A model generated the notes under the pieces. The model had not been told where the DNA came from and did not search any database. It was given only the letters and a program-made list of their open reading frames with translations. From NCBI GenBank assembly GCA_023459355.1, contig JAEWUM010000048.1, positions 1 through 64,000 on the forward strand: a stretch of 64,000 nucleotides of DNA, given 5' to 3'. The number at the start of each line of letters is the position of its first letter. Positions within the stretch are counted from its first letter, which is position 1. Made by a program: the position numbers and the translations under genes. Shown in pieces: positions 54,359-63,440 of this stretch. This stretch comes from Bacteroidota bacterium (GTDB lineage Bacteria; Bacteroidota; Bacteroidia; Bacteroidales; Paludibacteraceae).

Positions 54359-55074
54359 AAACCATCATCGAACAAGTAAGAGCAGCCCTCAAAGCCAGCA
54401 CCGATGAAAAAACCGTGCAGACCAGTCAGCGATTTTTCAAAGAAAAGATTGTGTCCTACGGCGTGAAAGTACCAACAGTGGACAAAATCGGCAAGGAAAT
54501 CTACAAACAAATTGAAAAAGAGCCCAAGGCTGTAATTTTTTCTCTTTGTGAACAGCTGTGGCAATCGGGTTATCTGGAAGAATCGTTCGTGGCCTGCAAC
54601 TGGTCGTATAATGTTCGCAAGCAATACGAGCCGGCAGACTTTGAAGTTTTCGAAAAATGGATTAACCAATATGTGAACAACTGGGCTTCGTGCGACACAC
54701 TTTGCAACCACACAGTCGGCGAATTCATCGAAAAGTATCCGGAATACCTCTCCAAACTGAAAGCATTCGCACATTCCGATAACCGTTGGGTAAAACGGGC
54801 GGCAGCGGTAAGCCTGATTGTCCCTGCCAGAAAGGGTAAATTCCTGTCCGATATTTTTGAAATTGCCGACATCCTGCTTTTAGATCAGGATGATTTGGTA
54901 CAAAAAGGCTATGGCTGGATGCTAAAAGCTGCCAGTCAGGCAAACCAGCAGGAGGTCTTTGATTACGTGATGCGACACAAAGCCGTTATGCCCCGCACAG
55001 CCTTGCGGTATGCCATTGAGAAAATGCCGGAGGAGATGAGGAAGAGGGCGATGGAGAGGGCGATGGAGAGGTGA
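54355..55074 (+). CDS. AlkD-like DNA alkylation repair protein
   Basis: A HEAT-repeat-like all-helical DNA glycosylase family protein (AlkD/DUF, PF08713), removing alkylated bases such as 3- and 7-alkylpurines. Features are SQRFFKEKIVSYGVKVPTVD near residue 25, EESFVACNWSYNVRKQYE, VNNWASCDTLCNHTVGEF with the conserved Trp and Asp, RWVKRAAAVSLIVPARKG and QKGYGWMLKAASQANQQEVF. Length 239. The C-terminus ends in a short duplicated RAMERAMER made by a 12-base tandem repeat (55048-55071), a likely slippage site. It is coupled to the methyltransferase-like gene and converges on the large helicase gene with a three-base gap. Confidence 0.88.
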   Translation: MKTIIEQVRAALKASTDEKTVQTSQRFFKEKIVSYGVKVPTVDKIGKEIYKQIEKEPKAVIFSLCEQLWQSGYLEESFVACNWSYNVRKQYEPADFEVFEKWINQYVNNWASCDTLCNHTVGEFIEKYPEYLSKLKAFAHSDNRWVKRAAAVSLIVPARKGKFLSDIFEIADILLLDQDDLVQKGYGWMLKAASQANQQEVFDYVMRHKAVMPRTALRYAIEKMPEEMRKRAMERAMER

Positions 55075-55077
55075 GTA

Positions 55078-58000
55078 TTATCCTTGTTTTTCAAACCACA
55101 ACTCAGGCAACACGATTTTCACTTCCTGTTCTGAGTCTTCATCCAGCCAGTACACGATAAAATTTACTTTTGCTGATTTCATCACGTAACCCGCTGCCTT
55201 CATGGATTCAAGTTGCTTTACAAATCGGTTAGAGAATTTCAGTACCGGTTGCCGTTTGGAGTCCGAGCAGCCCTCGTCATTGAGAATCAGACTATCTCCA
55301 CTCATCAGTTGCGAGACAGTGCTTTGTCTGCGGATAAAATAACCAAGCCAGACATCTCTGTGCGTCAGTTGCATCGCGATTTCAGCAGGTTGATTATAAT
55401 TTCCCGCATCAACAAGCCGTTCCATATTTTCAACGGGACGTAAATTATCCAGCAGATTGGAATTCAGATGAATGGTCAGGCGCTGTTTGGCTCGTGTCAT
55501 AGCCACGTACAACAACCGTTTTTCGGCATCAGTATCCGGCATGAAATTATCCAGCATCAGAAACACATGATCAAATTCTTTCCCTTTTGCCTTATGGATG
55601 GTGGATACTAAAACCGTTTCTCCGGCTTCGCCCATAAAATCTTCCAACTTCGATTCACAGATGAACACATCCAAATCGGATTTGTATTTCTTTTTAGGAT
55701 TCGTCGCTTCGAAATCGCGGATGATGTTGAGACAAACCTCCAGCTTATTGCTCCGGCGATATTCATCGTGAAGCGCTCGTTTGGCACTTTCCCACACTTC
55801 ATCAGGGATAATATAAACATCATCTGCTAAGTTCAATTGACTCACGAAATACCTGACTTCAGCCAGATGAGATAAATAGAATCCATCGTTCGACTGAATC
55901 AGTTTTGCCGGCATCTTGTTCTTCAACAGCAAACCGGTGATTTGCAGGGCTTCCTCGTTGGTTCTGGTAAGGACACAGGTAGTGCCGGTAAGTCCGGTGG
56001 CAAGGATATCGTTCACAAGCGGGACAATCAGGTTCTCGCTTTGATAACGAACAATTTTGACATCTCCGTTGTCCGTTTGCCTGGCAATAACGGGCGTATC
56101 TTTCAACCGGTTCCGGATACGCTTGGCAAATTGATTACTGAACTCAACTAAATTATTTTTACTCCGGTAGTTTTCGACCAACTCATGTTTAACGGCCTCT
56201 TTCGCATGAAGCAACATCCCGAGGTACTTCGAATGGGCGCCCCTGAACTCGAATATATTCTGATCGTCATCGCCCACCGCGATTACCCGCATTTCCTCGT
56301 TTTGCTCCATCAGGGTTTTAACCAGGGTAAATTCATCTTCGTTCATATCCTGCGCTTCGTCGATTACCAACACCGTTTTGGTAATCCTGCTGACTTCCAC
56401 CTCCTTGTTCCTGATTTTCTCCACAGTGGTCTTCAGAATCGCATCCGATTTCTCCAGACTACCGACTTTTCCCAACAAATCGAAACAAAAAGCATGGAAA
56501 GTTTTAATCTCGATGAAAAGAGCGGCATTGCCAATCAGCTTGAATAACCGCTTTTTAAATTCTGTTACGGCAGCCCTCGAAAAAGTGAGCATCAGCAGTT
56601 GCTCGTGTTTCACATCTTCCATCAACAGGAGCGAAGCCAATTTATGCACCAGCACCCTGGTTTTTCCACTACCCGGACCGGCAGCTACCACGATGTATTT
56701 CGATTCATTGTCGTTGATGATTTTCAACTGCGTGGGCGAAAGTTCACCAAAAAGCTGCCGGAATTTGGCAGGCATCATTCTCAATTTCAAATCATTGGCT
56801 TTACTCCCCGGGAAATATTTATTCAGGAATGAAGCATAATTCAACTGAAAATAATCTTCGACAAACTGCAACGCATCGCGGTAATCATCAATCATTTTTC
56901 GGGCATATTCGCCCACGATATGTATTTGCTGCACCTTGTTTTCATAAAACTGATTCAGCTTTTCGTAATCGTCTTTGGTGTATTGCTTTTTATTATTCTG
57001 CTCTAAACGCTCAATCGTCAGCCTGTTATACACCACCAGAAAACCACCCTCGATTTTTATCGCTTCAATTTTCGACAAATAAAACAACGCATCTTCGATA
57101 TCAACAATACTGATGTCTTGTTTAAACAGACTGAAACTCTTTTCATAAGCTGATTTCAGTTCGTGCACCGAGAATTCCATCAACACTTCTTCTTTATCGG
57201 CATCAGCTTCCGTAATATACATATTACTTTTATCATAAAGATATTCCACGATAAATCGGGCTAACTCGTGACGTCTCTCTAACTTATCTTTCAGCCAGGC
57301 TTTGGGTTGCAGACATACCGCCGCGAAATGGTTCTTTGAATACTCCAGACTTTGCCGCTTAATCCAGTTCTTAATCGCCCAAAAATTGAGAATGGTTTTA
57401 ATTTTATTGATGTTGACACCATCGCAACCGTTCAATTCAGCTTCTTCGTTCAGTTCTTTCAGGTGGAAAGTCTTTTCCTGTTCCTCGAAAACCGGTAGTA
57501 GAAAGTTTTCAATCTTACTATAGCTTTCCAGGATATTGAGAGAACGGTTTCTGTTCTCCCCTTTTTTGATGTAAGCGGTCAAATCTTTGGCATCAGCCAG
57601 TATCTTCTCCTCCCGAAGCAAATTCACGATATCAATAACCTCCTCTTTTACAATACCGAGGTGGTCGCTGATGTAATCAATTCTCGATTCGGCAGCTTCT
57701 TCCGACGCTTGCTTTTTGCTTTTGCTTGATAATAGTTTTTTGATGATGCGGATGCCCTTTATCTTTTGGTTCTCCTGAAATTTCTCTGAAGCATTGATTT
57801 TCGCAATGGCTTCCTGCGCGGTTTTACACAGGATACTGTTGGCAAATACCCGCGGCATATTCTGACCGCGTTTGAGATATCCGGCATCTTCCAGCGCTGC
57901 GATGGCGGTGGTAACACGGGTTTCAATCTCCATCACATTATCGTCCCAACCTGCTTTTCGCGCAATTTCCAATGCCGAATTCGACGCTTTCGACCGAAAT

Positions 58001-59892
58001 CTTGTAATGTCTTTAATAGCCCTCCAAATTTGTTGAATCTCTTTAATCGATAGTTTCGTTTGATTCAGCAAGATGAAATGTTTTCCCAAATCTTCCTCAT
58101 TAAACAAGACATAACAATCGGCCACAATGCTCTGATCCCTGCCGGCACGACCGGCCTCCTGAATGTAGTTTTCGAGCGAATCGGAAATCTCGTAATGAAT
58201 CACCATGCCGACATCCTTTTTATCCACCCCCATACCAAAAGCTGAGGTTGCCACCATCAATTGCACTTCACCAGCCATAAAGGCATTCTGGTTGATTGTC
58301 TTTTCCTGCACGTCCATTTTACCGTGATAGGGTTTGGCGCTGAATCCGTCTTTGGTTAACCTTTCGGCAAGCAAATAAGCTTTTCTTGTTCTTGAAACAT
58401 AGATAATCGTCGGACAATTCTTTTCTTCAATCAGGTCGCGAAGTTTCTGGTATTTTTCCTCCTCGTCGCCTTCTTCAAAAACCCTATACTGAAGATTGGT
58501 TCTCGATACTTTCGAAGTGAAAAGCTCCAGTTCAATATCTAACTTTTCTCTGAAATAGGAAAGAATATCCTCAATAACCTTTTGCTTGGCAGTGGCGGTA
58601 AAACACGAAACCGGGATTCCGTCCGTCAGGTTTTTCTTTTCCTGAATATTTTTGATAAAATCGCCGATGTATAAATAATCGACCCTGAAATCCTGTCCCC
58701 AGGACGAGAAACAATGCGCCTCATCAATCACGAAACGGGCAATCTTCCTACCTAAAATCAACTTCTCAATGGATTTGGAACGGAGTGATTCCGGGGCAAT
58801 ATAGAGCAGGGAAGCCGAACCATCTTCCACCCTTTCGAACGACTTGGCTCTTTCAATCGGATCCAGCATCCCGTTGATGGTCACCGCATCGGTAATGCCT
58901 ATTTTCTCTAAGTTATCCACCTGATCCTTCATGAGCGATTGCAAGGGCGATATAACCACCGTGAGTCCTTTTGAGTTTTCACCACTCATCAGGGCAGGTA
59001 CCTGAAAAGTAATAGATTTACCTCCACCCGTTGGGAAAACAGCCAACAAAGACTTATTATTAACCGCCGCTTTGGCAGCCTTTTCCTGCAAAGGTTCACC
59101 GCCGTAAGTCCGATAACTGTCGAAACCAAAGAAACGTTTCAGTCCTTTACGCACATCAAGCGCATTGTTGCAATAGCTGCAACCCGTTACACAAGGTTTA
59201 TTGCGTAGCCGGAACATGATTCGTTCCACCTCCGGATAATTTTTCAGCACCCAGGGTGGTGTGATGGAATGAATCTTTTTATGGTGAATAAAAGAATAAA
59301 TCAGCGACAAGCAGTAAGCCAGTTCGACCGGTTTTTCGGCAATTAATTTCTCCAAATCAGCATGTTCACAAATCTCACTTTTAAACAGATGACGGATGAT
59401 TCCTTCTGTATCGACACCAATGTAGCTGTAATTTATAAATCGAAAGAAGGAGCGAAATTCTCGTTGACCGTGCAGCAACAGGTAGAAAATCTGCTGAAGT
59501 CGTGTATCCAGCAGATTGAAAGCAGCCACTTCATCATAGAATAAATCTTTGGCTTTGAAGGCATCGTTTAGCGGGTTGTTTAACTCATCGGTTTGCAGTT
59601 TATCATCCTTCAACAGGGCATGATAGGGCTTAGTCGGGAACAGCAGGGGTGACAAATACAAGGTATCCACAACCGCCTTAACACCGACTTCCACCAAAAT
59701 CTTCCCGATGTATTTAATGTCATGATTCAGGATGTTGTGCCCGCAAACAAAGTCCACCCCCTGCACAAACCTTGCAAAGTCGCCCACCGAAGCCTGATGG
59801 AACAAACTCCCATCATCTTTCACAGCCCCGATGTCGAGAATTTTTCGGCTTTTCGGGTCAATTTCAGTATCAATAAAAGCTATAGGGGGCAT
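55078..59892 (-). CDS. Exonuclease-RecQ helicase-UvrD helicase fusion protein
   Basis: A 1604-residue fusion of three DNA-processing modules. Residues 1-130 resemble a DEDD (DnaQ-like) 3'-5' exonuclease: AFIDTEIDPKSRKIL has the Asp-Glu pair, and GHNILNHDIKYI and LLDTRLQQIF follow. Residues about 230-245 have Cys234, Cys238 and Cys241, a possible zinc site. The RecQ core (about 270-700) has Walker A VFPTGGGKSITFQ (near 286-293), DEAHCFSSWGQDFR, CFTATAKQKV and ATSAFGMGVDKKDVGMVIHY, with EAGRAGRDQS. The C-terminal third is a UvrD-like superfamily 1 helicase: VVAAGPGSGKTR near residue 1070, VLVIDEAQDMNEDEF, VGDDDQNIFEFRG, STIHKAKGKEFDHVF and YVAMTRAKQRL. Typical RecQ has no such additions. Role probably DNA repair or defence. 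Confidence 0.9.
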   Translation of the reverse strand: MPPIAFIDTEIDPKSRKILDIGAVKDDGSLFHQASVGDFARFVQGVDFVCGHNILNHDIKYIGKILVEVGVKAVVDTLYLSPLLFPTKPYHALLKDDKLQTDELNNPLNDAFKAKDLFYDEVAAFNLLDTRLQQIFYLLLHGQREFRSFFRFINYSYIGVDTEGIIRHLFKSEICEHADLEKLIAEKPVELAYCLSLIYSFIHHKKIHSITPPWVLKNYPEVERIMFRLRNKPCVTGCSYCNNALDVRKGLKRFFGFDSYRTYGGEPLQEKAAKAAVNNKSLLAVFPTGGGKSITFQVPALMSGENSKGLTVVISPLQSLMKDQVDNLEKIGITDAVTINGMLDPIERAKSFERVEDGSASLLYIAPESLRSKSIEKLILGRKIARFVIDEAHCFSSWGQDFRVDYLYIGDFIKNIQEKKNLTDGIPVSCFTATAKQKVIEDILSYFREKLDIELELFTSKVSRTNLQYRVFEEGDEEEKYQKLRDLIEEKNCPTIIYVSRTRKAYLLAERLTKDGFSAKPYHGKMDVQEKTINQNAFMAGEVQLMVATSAFGMGVDKKDVGMVIHYEISDSLENYIQEAGRAGRDQSIVADCYVLFNEEDLGKHFILLNQTKLSIKEIQQIWRAIKDITRFRSKASNSALEIARKAGWDDNVMEIETRVTTAIAALEDAGYLKRGQNMPRVFANSILCKTAQEAIAKINASEKFQENQKIKGIRIIKKLLSSKSKKQASEEAAESRIDYISDHLGIVKEEVIDIVNLLREEKILADAKDLTAYIKKGENRNRSLNILESYSKIENFLLPVFEEQEKTFHLKELNEEAELNGCDGVNINKIKTILNFWAIKNWIKRQSLEYSKNHFAAVCLQPKAWLKDKLERRHELARFIVEYLYDKSNMYITEADADKEEVLMEFSVHELKSAYEKSFSLFKQDISIVDIEDALFYLSKIEAIKIEGGFLVVYNRLTIERLEQNNKKQYTKDDYEKLNQFYENKVQQIHIVGEYARKMIDDYRDALQFVEDYFQLNYASFLNKYFPGSKANDLKLRMMPAKFRQLFGELSPTQLKIINDNESKYIVVAAGPGSGKTRVLVHKLASLLLMEDVKHEQLLMLTFSRAAVTEFKKRLFKLIGNAALFIEIKTFHAFCFDLLGKVGSLEKSDAILKTTVEKIRNKEVEVSRITKTVLVIDEAQDMNEDEFTLVKTLMEQNEEMRVIAVGDDDQNIFEFRGAHSKYLGMLLHAKEAVKHELVENYRSKNNLVEFSNQFAKRIRNRLKDTPVIARQTDNGDVKIVRYQSENLIVPLVNDILATGLTGTTCVLTRTNEEALQITGLLLKNKMPAKLIQSNDGFYLSHLAEVRYFVSQLNLADDVYIIPDEVWESAKRALHDEYRRSNKLEVCLNIIRDFEATNPKKKYKSDLDVFICESKLEDFMGEAGETVLVSTIHKAKGKEFDHVFLMLDNFMPDTDAEKRLLYVAMTRAKQRLTIHLNSNLLDNLRPVENMERLVDAGNYNQPAEIAMQLTHRDVWLGYFIRRQSTVSQLMSGDSLILNDEGCSDSKRQPVLKFSNRFVKQLESMKAAGYVMKSAKVNFIVYWLDEDSEQEVKIVLPELWFEKQG

Positions 59893-60085
59893 GAAGATTT
59901 AAAGTTCAGCCCCAAATATAAACAATACTTTTGAAAAACGGTATAATCTTACTTTATAAACTGATGATGAATTTAATTTCTTCAACAAAATTGCCGGTAC
60001 TTTTTTCTACAGATTCACTCATAATGCCACCTTACCTAATCTCAACGTATCCCGCTACTCCATGTGACACGCCATCACTACCTCT

Positions 60086-60193
60086 ACAGAGGTGTTTAGT
60101 GTAGTACTACACTATCACTTAGTGTACATGTGTACTATGGCTTAGTGTAGGTGTGCACTATGGCTTAGTGCACTACTGCACTAAGCACCTCTG
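60086..60193. repeat. 23-base degenerate tandem repeats forming a large imperfect hairpin
   Basis: Four contiguous 23-base units lie at 60088-60110, 60111-60133, 60134-60156 and 60157-60179, sharing a TTAGTG core; units three and four both begin ACTATGGCTTAGTG. Within them, TAGTGTAGTACTACACTA (60097-60114) is a perfect palindrome, and GCTTAGTGCA (60163-60172) pairs with TGCACTAAGC (60177-60186) over four bases. The outer part (60086-60110) is also nearly complementary to 60169-60193. The surrounding gap (59893-60297, 405 bases) holds no recognised gene; apart from these repeats I saw nothing further in it. It may be a structured RNA, an attachment-like site or a mobile repeat. Confidence 0.6.
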
Positions 60194-60297
60194 CACAGGC
60201 TACAACACACCAACACAGGGAGTATGCAGGCAACGCCACATTACCTTAGGGGGACTCACCCATAACGGCATGTTATCAGGATGAATAGCTAAGCGCG

Positions 60298-61344
60298 TTA
60301 TAAATGATTCGTGATGGATTTCCTGGGTCTCAACCGGCTTCTGAAAATCTGCGTTTGCGCGTATTGCGTACACATGCTTTCCCTGATTTTAATCCGTTCA
60401 TCCTGAGGCAGGCGGATGATGTCGTGACATTGCTCCGAACAGCAACCGGCATGTTTCTCAGCGCAGGCGGCACATTGAATAAAGAGCAAATGACAATCGT
60501 CGTTGGCGCAATTGGTGTGGGTATCGCAGGGAGTGCCGCACTGGTGGCAGCGGGCAATGATGTCGTCGGTAATGCGTTCGCCAAGTCGCTCGTCGAACAC
60601 GAAGTTCTTACCCCTGAATTTGGAGTAGAGGTTTAGTTCTTTGATCTGACGGGCATATTCGATGATACCGCCATACAACTGATTCACATTCTGAAAGCCT
60701 TTGTGTTTGAGGTAAGCGCTTGCTTTCTCGCAGCGTACGCCACCTGTGCAATACATCAAAATTTTGGCATCTTTTTTATCTTCGAGGACTTTCGTCACAT
60801 ATTCAATTTCTTCACGGAAGGTATCCACATCCGGACAAAGGGCATTTTCGAACCGACCAATCTCGCTTTCGTAATGGTTACGCATATCCACCACGATGGT
60901 GCCTTCTTCCTGCAAGGCAGCATTGAACTCTTCGGCGGTCAGGTGCCGACCTACATTGGTCACGTCGAAAGTTCCGTCTTCGAGTCCATCCGCCACAATC
61001 TTCGGGCGGACTTTCATCTTCAGTTTCAGAAACGAAAGCGGGTCATCTTCCACCGCCCACTTCATCGGCATATCAGCAAAATAAGGGGTATTATCCAGGT
61101 AATTGATAAATTGCCCTACCTGAGGTTCCGGCACCGAAATCTGGGCGTTGATGCCTTCCTTGGCCAGATACACCCTGCCCAGCACACCCATTGCATACCA
61201 GTCGGCATAGAGGGTGTCCCTCAATTCATGGGGGTTGTCAATGATTACATAACGGTAAAACGAAACCGTTTTACGAGAAAAATTCTCGGCTTTGCGTTGC
61301 TTCAGGAGATCTTCCCTGCTGTAGATGTTGTGTAAATGCTTCAT
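60298..61344 (-). CDS. trhO: tRNA uridine 34 hydroxylase TrhO (YceA-type rhodanese)
   Basis: Oxygen-dependent 5-hydroxylation of uridine 34 in certain tRNAs. The N-terminal ferredoxin-like domain has FYRYVIIDNPHELRDTLYAD and GRVYLAKEGINAQISVPEPQ. The rhodanese domain (about 125-225) contains IVVDMRNHYESEIGRF and the active-site loop MYCTGGVRCEKASAYLKHKG. The C-terminal portion has clustered Cys residues (CHQCGTPCDTHTNCANDDCH), as in bacterial members of this family. Length 348. Domain order and the CTGGVRCE motif make the call secure. It lies alone on the minus strand, with the repeat-rich gap on one side. Confidence 0.94.
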   Translation of the reverse strand: MKHLHNIYSREDLLKQRKAENFSRKTVSFYRYVIIDNPHELRDTLYADWYAMGVLGRVYLAKEGINAQISVPEPQVGQFINYLDNTPYFADMPMKWAVEDDPLSFLKLKMKVRPKIVADGLEDGTFDVTNVGRHLTAEEFNAALQEEGTIVVDMRNHYESEIGRFENALCPDVDTFREEIEYVTKVLEDKKDAKILMYCTGGVRCEKASAYLKHKGFQNVNQLYGGIIEYARQIKELNLYSKFRGKNFVFDERLGERITDDIIARCHQCGTPCDTHTNCANDDCHLLFIQCAACAEKHAGCCSEQCHDIIRLPQDERIKIRESMCTQYAQTQIFRSRLRPRKSITNHL

Positions 61345-61482
61345 GTGGGCATAAACGCATTAGGATCAAAAATTGTTTATCAGAGCTAAAAATTACCTGC
61401 ACTATTTTTCCAATTAAATGCCTTGTTATAAACAATCCATCAAAAAATAATGACACTTTTCATATTTCTAAAAATTAGTCAT

Positions 61483-61490
61483 TATCTTTG
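61483..61490 (+). promoter_or_regulatory. Putative -7 element for the MuiA-like gene
   Basis: TATCTTTG matches TAnnTTTG, 58-67 bases before the start codon. No clear -33 element. Confidence 0.45.
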
Positions 61491-61556
61491 GTATGAAAAA
61501 ATATATTTACAACTATGCAAAATCTACTCAACTGAAATCCATAATCAATGAATCAT

Positions 61557-63440
61557 ATGAAAACAATTAACATTTTTCTGTTAAGCCTTATCGCCACTAA
61601 TCTTTTTTCACAAGTGATTATTGAAAAAGAAGTGAAAACCGAAGTGAACGAGGTTACAGTGTTTCTTGAAGGCGCACAAATTGTTCGTAAAAAAACAGTT
61701 GACCTGACCAAAGGTCAGACCATCATCAAATTTACAGGTTTATCGCCCTTCATTGATGCTAAAAGTGTGCAGGTCAAAGCCGAAGGTGCCCTCACCGTTT
61801 TATCTGTCAATCACCAGCAAAACTATTTGGATAAAGCTGATAAACCACTGGAATTAACCGATTTAGAAAAGAAACTTGCAGTGATCGAAGACAAGATCAA
61901 ACTGGAAAACACCTATCTGTCGATTATAAAAGAAGAGCTATCATTTTTACAGGAGAACCGAAATATCGGAGGTAAAAATGATCAGGTGAGTGTCAGCAAT
62001 CTTCAGCAAACATCCGATTTTTACAGCAGTAAATTAACTGCCTTAAAATTAAAGGAGATTGAACGGAACAAAACGCTGAATACATTAACCGAACAAAAGA
62101 ATGACTTGCAGAATCAGATGAATTTGCTTACCAACAAAAAGAACTACCCTACAGGTGAGATATTGGTAAAAGCGGATGCAAAACAAGCCGGCAACTATGC
62201 GATAGAAATATCGTATATTGTGGGCAATGCTAGCTGGTTTCCTACGTATGATATCCGTGCAAAAAACATTGAAGAACCCATTCAGCTGATTTACAAAGCA
62301 AACGTAAAACAGGATACAAAAGAAGATTGGCAAAATGTTAAACTGAAATTTTCTTCAGCAAAACCAAATGTTTCCGGAGTCGCCCCCACTTTGCAAACTT
62401 ATTTCTTAAATTATAATAGCTTACCGCCTGTTTACAAAATGTCGGCCAACAGTGTTAGTGGTAAAGTGTTAGATAATAAAGGAGAACCTCTCGCAGGTGC
62501 AAGTGTCATCGTTGAGGGCACAACCATTGGCACTGTAACGGATATGGATGGTAATTACACTATTACTATCCCACATAATGCCAGCCAGTTAAGCTATTCC
62601 TATGTTGGATTTATTACACAAACATTACCCATAACCAATAACATCATGCATGTTACGCTGGAAGAAAACACCCTTGCATTGGATGAAGTTGTGGTAGTAG
62701 GTTATGGCACAAAGAAAAGTGGTTTATCAAATATGCTTCAAGGAAAGTTAGCTGGTATTGCTGCTGATAAATCAAGCATAAAAATCCGTGGTACAAGCAG
62801 CATCGCTATTCCCACAACACAGGTTGTCAACCAAACCACAGTAGATTTTGAAATTAAAACACCCTATACGATAAAATCTGACAACAAGAGCTACACAGTC
62901 GATGTGGAATTTTACGATTTGCCTGCATTCTACAAGTATTACTGTGTGCCAAAAATTGATAAAGACGCCTTCCTGATTGCCCACATTACTAATTGGGAGA
63001 AATATAATCTGTTGGAAGGAGAAGCCAATGTGTTTTTTGAAGATACTTATGTTGGAAAAACCCTGATGGATGTTCGCAATGCCTCCGACACGCTTGAAAT
63101 ATCGTTGGGAAGAGATAAGAAAGTCTCGGTTAACCGTGAAAAAGTAAAAGATTTCATCACCAAACAGTTCATCGGCAGCAAGAAAGAAGAAACCCGTTCA
63201 TGGAAAACAACGGTTAAAAACAATAAAGATCAGGCGATTAATTTGATTATCCTTGATCAGGTTCCGGTATCAACCAATGCGGACATCGAAGTGAGTGCAC
63301 AAAATATCTCAGGAGCAAAACAAAATATAGAAACCGGTGAGGTAAAATGGGAATTTGAGCTCAAACCAACAGAAAAGAAAGAATTCGAGCTAAGATATTC
63401 GGTTAAATATCCGAAGAATAGAAGTTTAATTATTGATTAG
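61557..63440 (+). CDS. MuiA-like (DUF4140/DUF4139) protein with inserted carboxypeptidase-regulatory and SusC-plug-like segment
   Basis: The ATG at 61557 (MKTINIFLLSLIATNLFSQ) gives a clean signal peptide; ATG at 61548 is nine bases earlier. Residues about 20-125 match DUF4140 (VNEVTVFLEGAQIVRKKTV), followed by a coiled coil (about 95-185). DUF4139 begins near 215 (YAIEISYIVGNASWFPTYD) and resumes near 430 (FEIKTPYTIKSDNKSYTVDV), ending ELKPTEKKEFELRYSVKYPK. Between them, residues about 300-420 hold a carboxypeptidase-regulatory-like domain (SGKVLDNKGEPLAGASVIVE) and then ALDEVVVVGYGTKKSG, LAGIAADKSSIKIRGTSSI: the start of a SusC plug without the rest. This is an odd insertion. Family function is poorly known; one member was named for mucoidy inhibition. 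Confidence 0.8.
   Translation: MKTINIFLLSLIATNLFSQVIIEKEVKTEVNEVTVFLEGAQIVRKKTVDLTKGQTIIKFTGLSPFIDAKSVQVKAEGALTVLSVNHQQNYLDKADKPLELTDLEKKLAVIEDKIKLENTYLSIIKEELSFLQENRNIGGKNDQVSVSNLQQTSDFYSSKLTALKLKEIERNKTLNTLTEQKNDLQNQMNLLTNKKNYPTGEILVKADAKQAGNYAIEISYIVGNASWFPTYDIRAKNIEEPIQLIYKANVKQDTKEDWQNVKLKFSSAKPNVSGVAPTLQTYFLNYNSLPPVYKMSANSVSGKVLDNKGEPLAGASVIVEGTTIGTVTDMDGNYTITIPHNASQLSYSYVGFITQTLPITNNIMHVTLEENTLALDEVVVVGYGTKKSGLSNMLQGKLAGIAADKSSIKIRGTSSIAIPTTQVVNQTTVDFEIKTPYTIKSDNKSYTVDVEFYDLPAFYKYYCVPKIDKDAFLIAHITNWEKYNLLEGEANVFFEDTYVGKTLMDVRNASDTLEISLGRDKKVSVNREKVKDFITKQFIGSKKEETRSWKTTVKNNKDQAINLIILDQVPVSTNADIEVSAQNISGAKQNIETGEVKWEFELKPTEKKEFELRYSVKYPKNRSLIID

Noticed and set aside
60088..60179. Possible CRISPR array from regularly spaced 23-base units
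   Set aside because: The units are contiguous and degenerate with no unique spacers, and no cas gene is present.
61493..61570. 25-codon open frame before the MuiA-like gene as a leader peptide
   Set aside because: Its ATG is only two bases after the -7 element and so lies before the expected transcript start; composition is ordinary.
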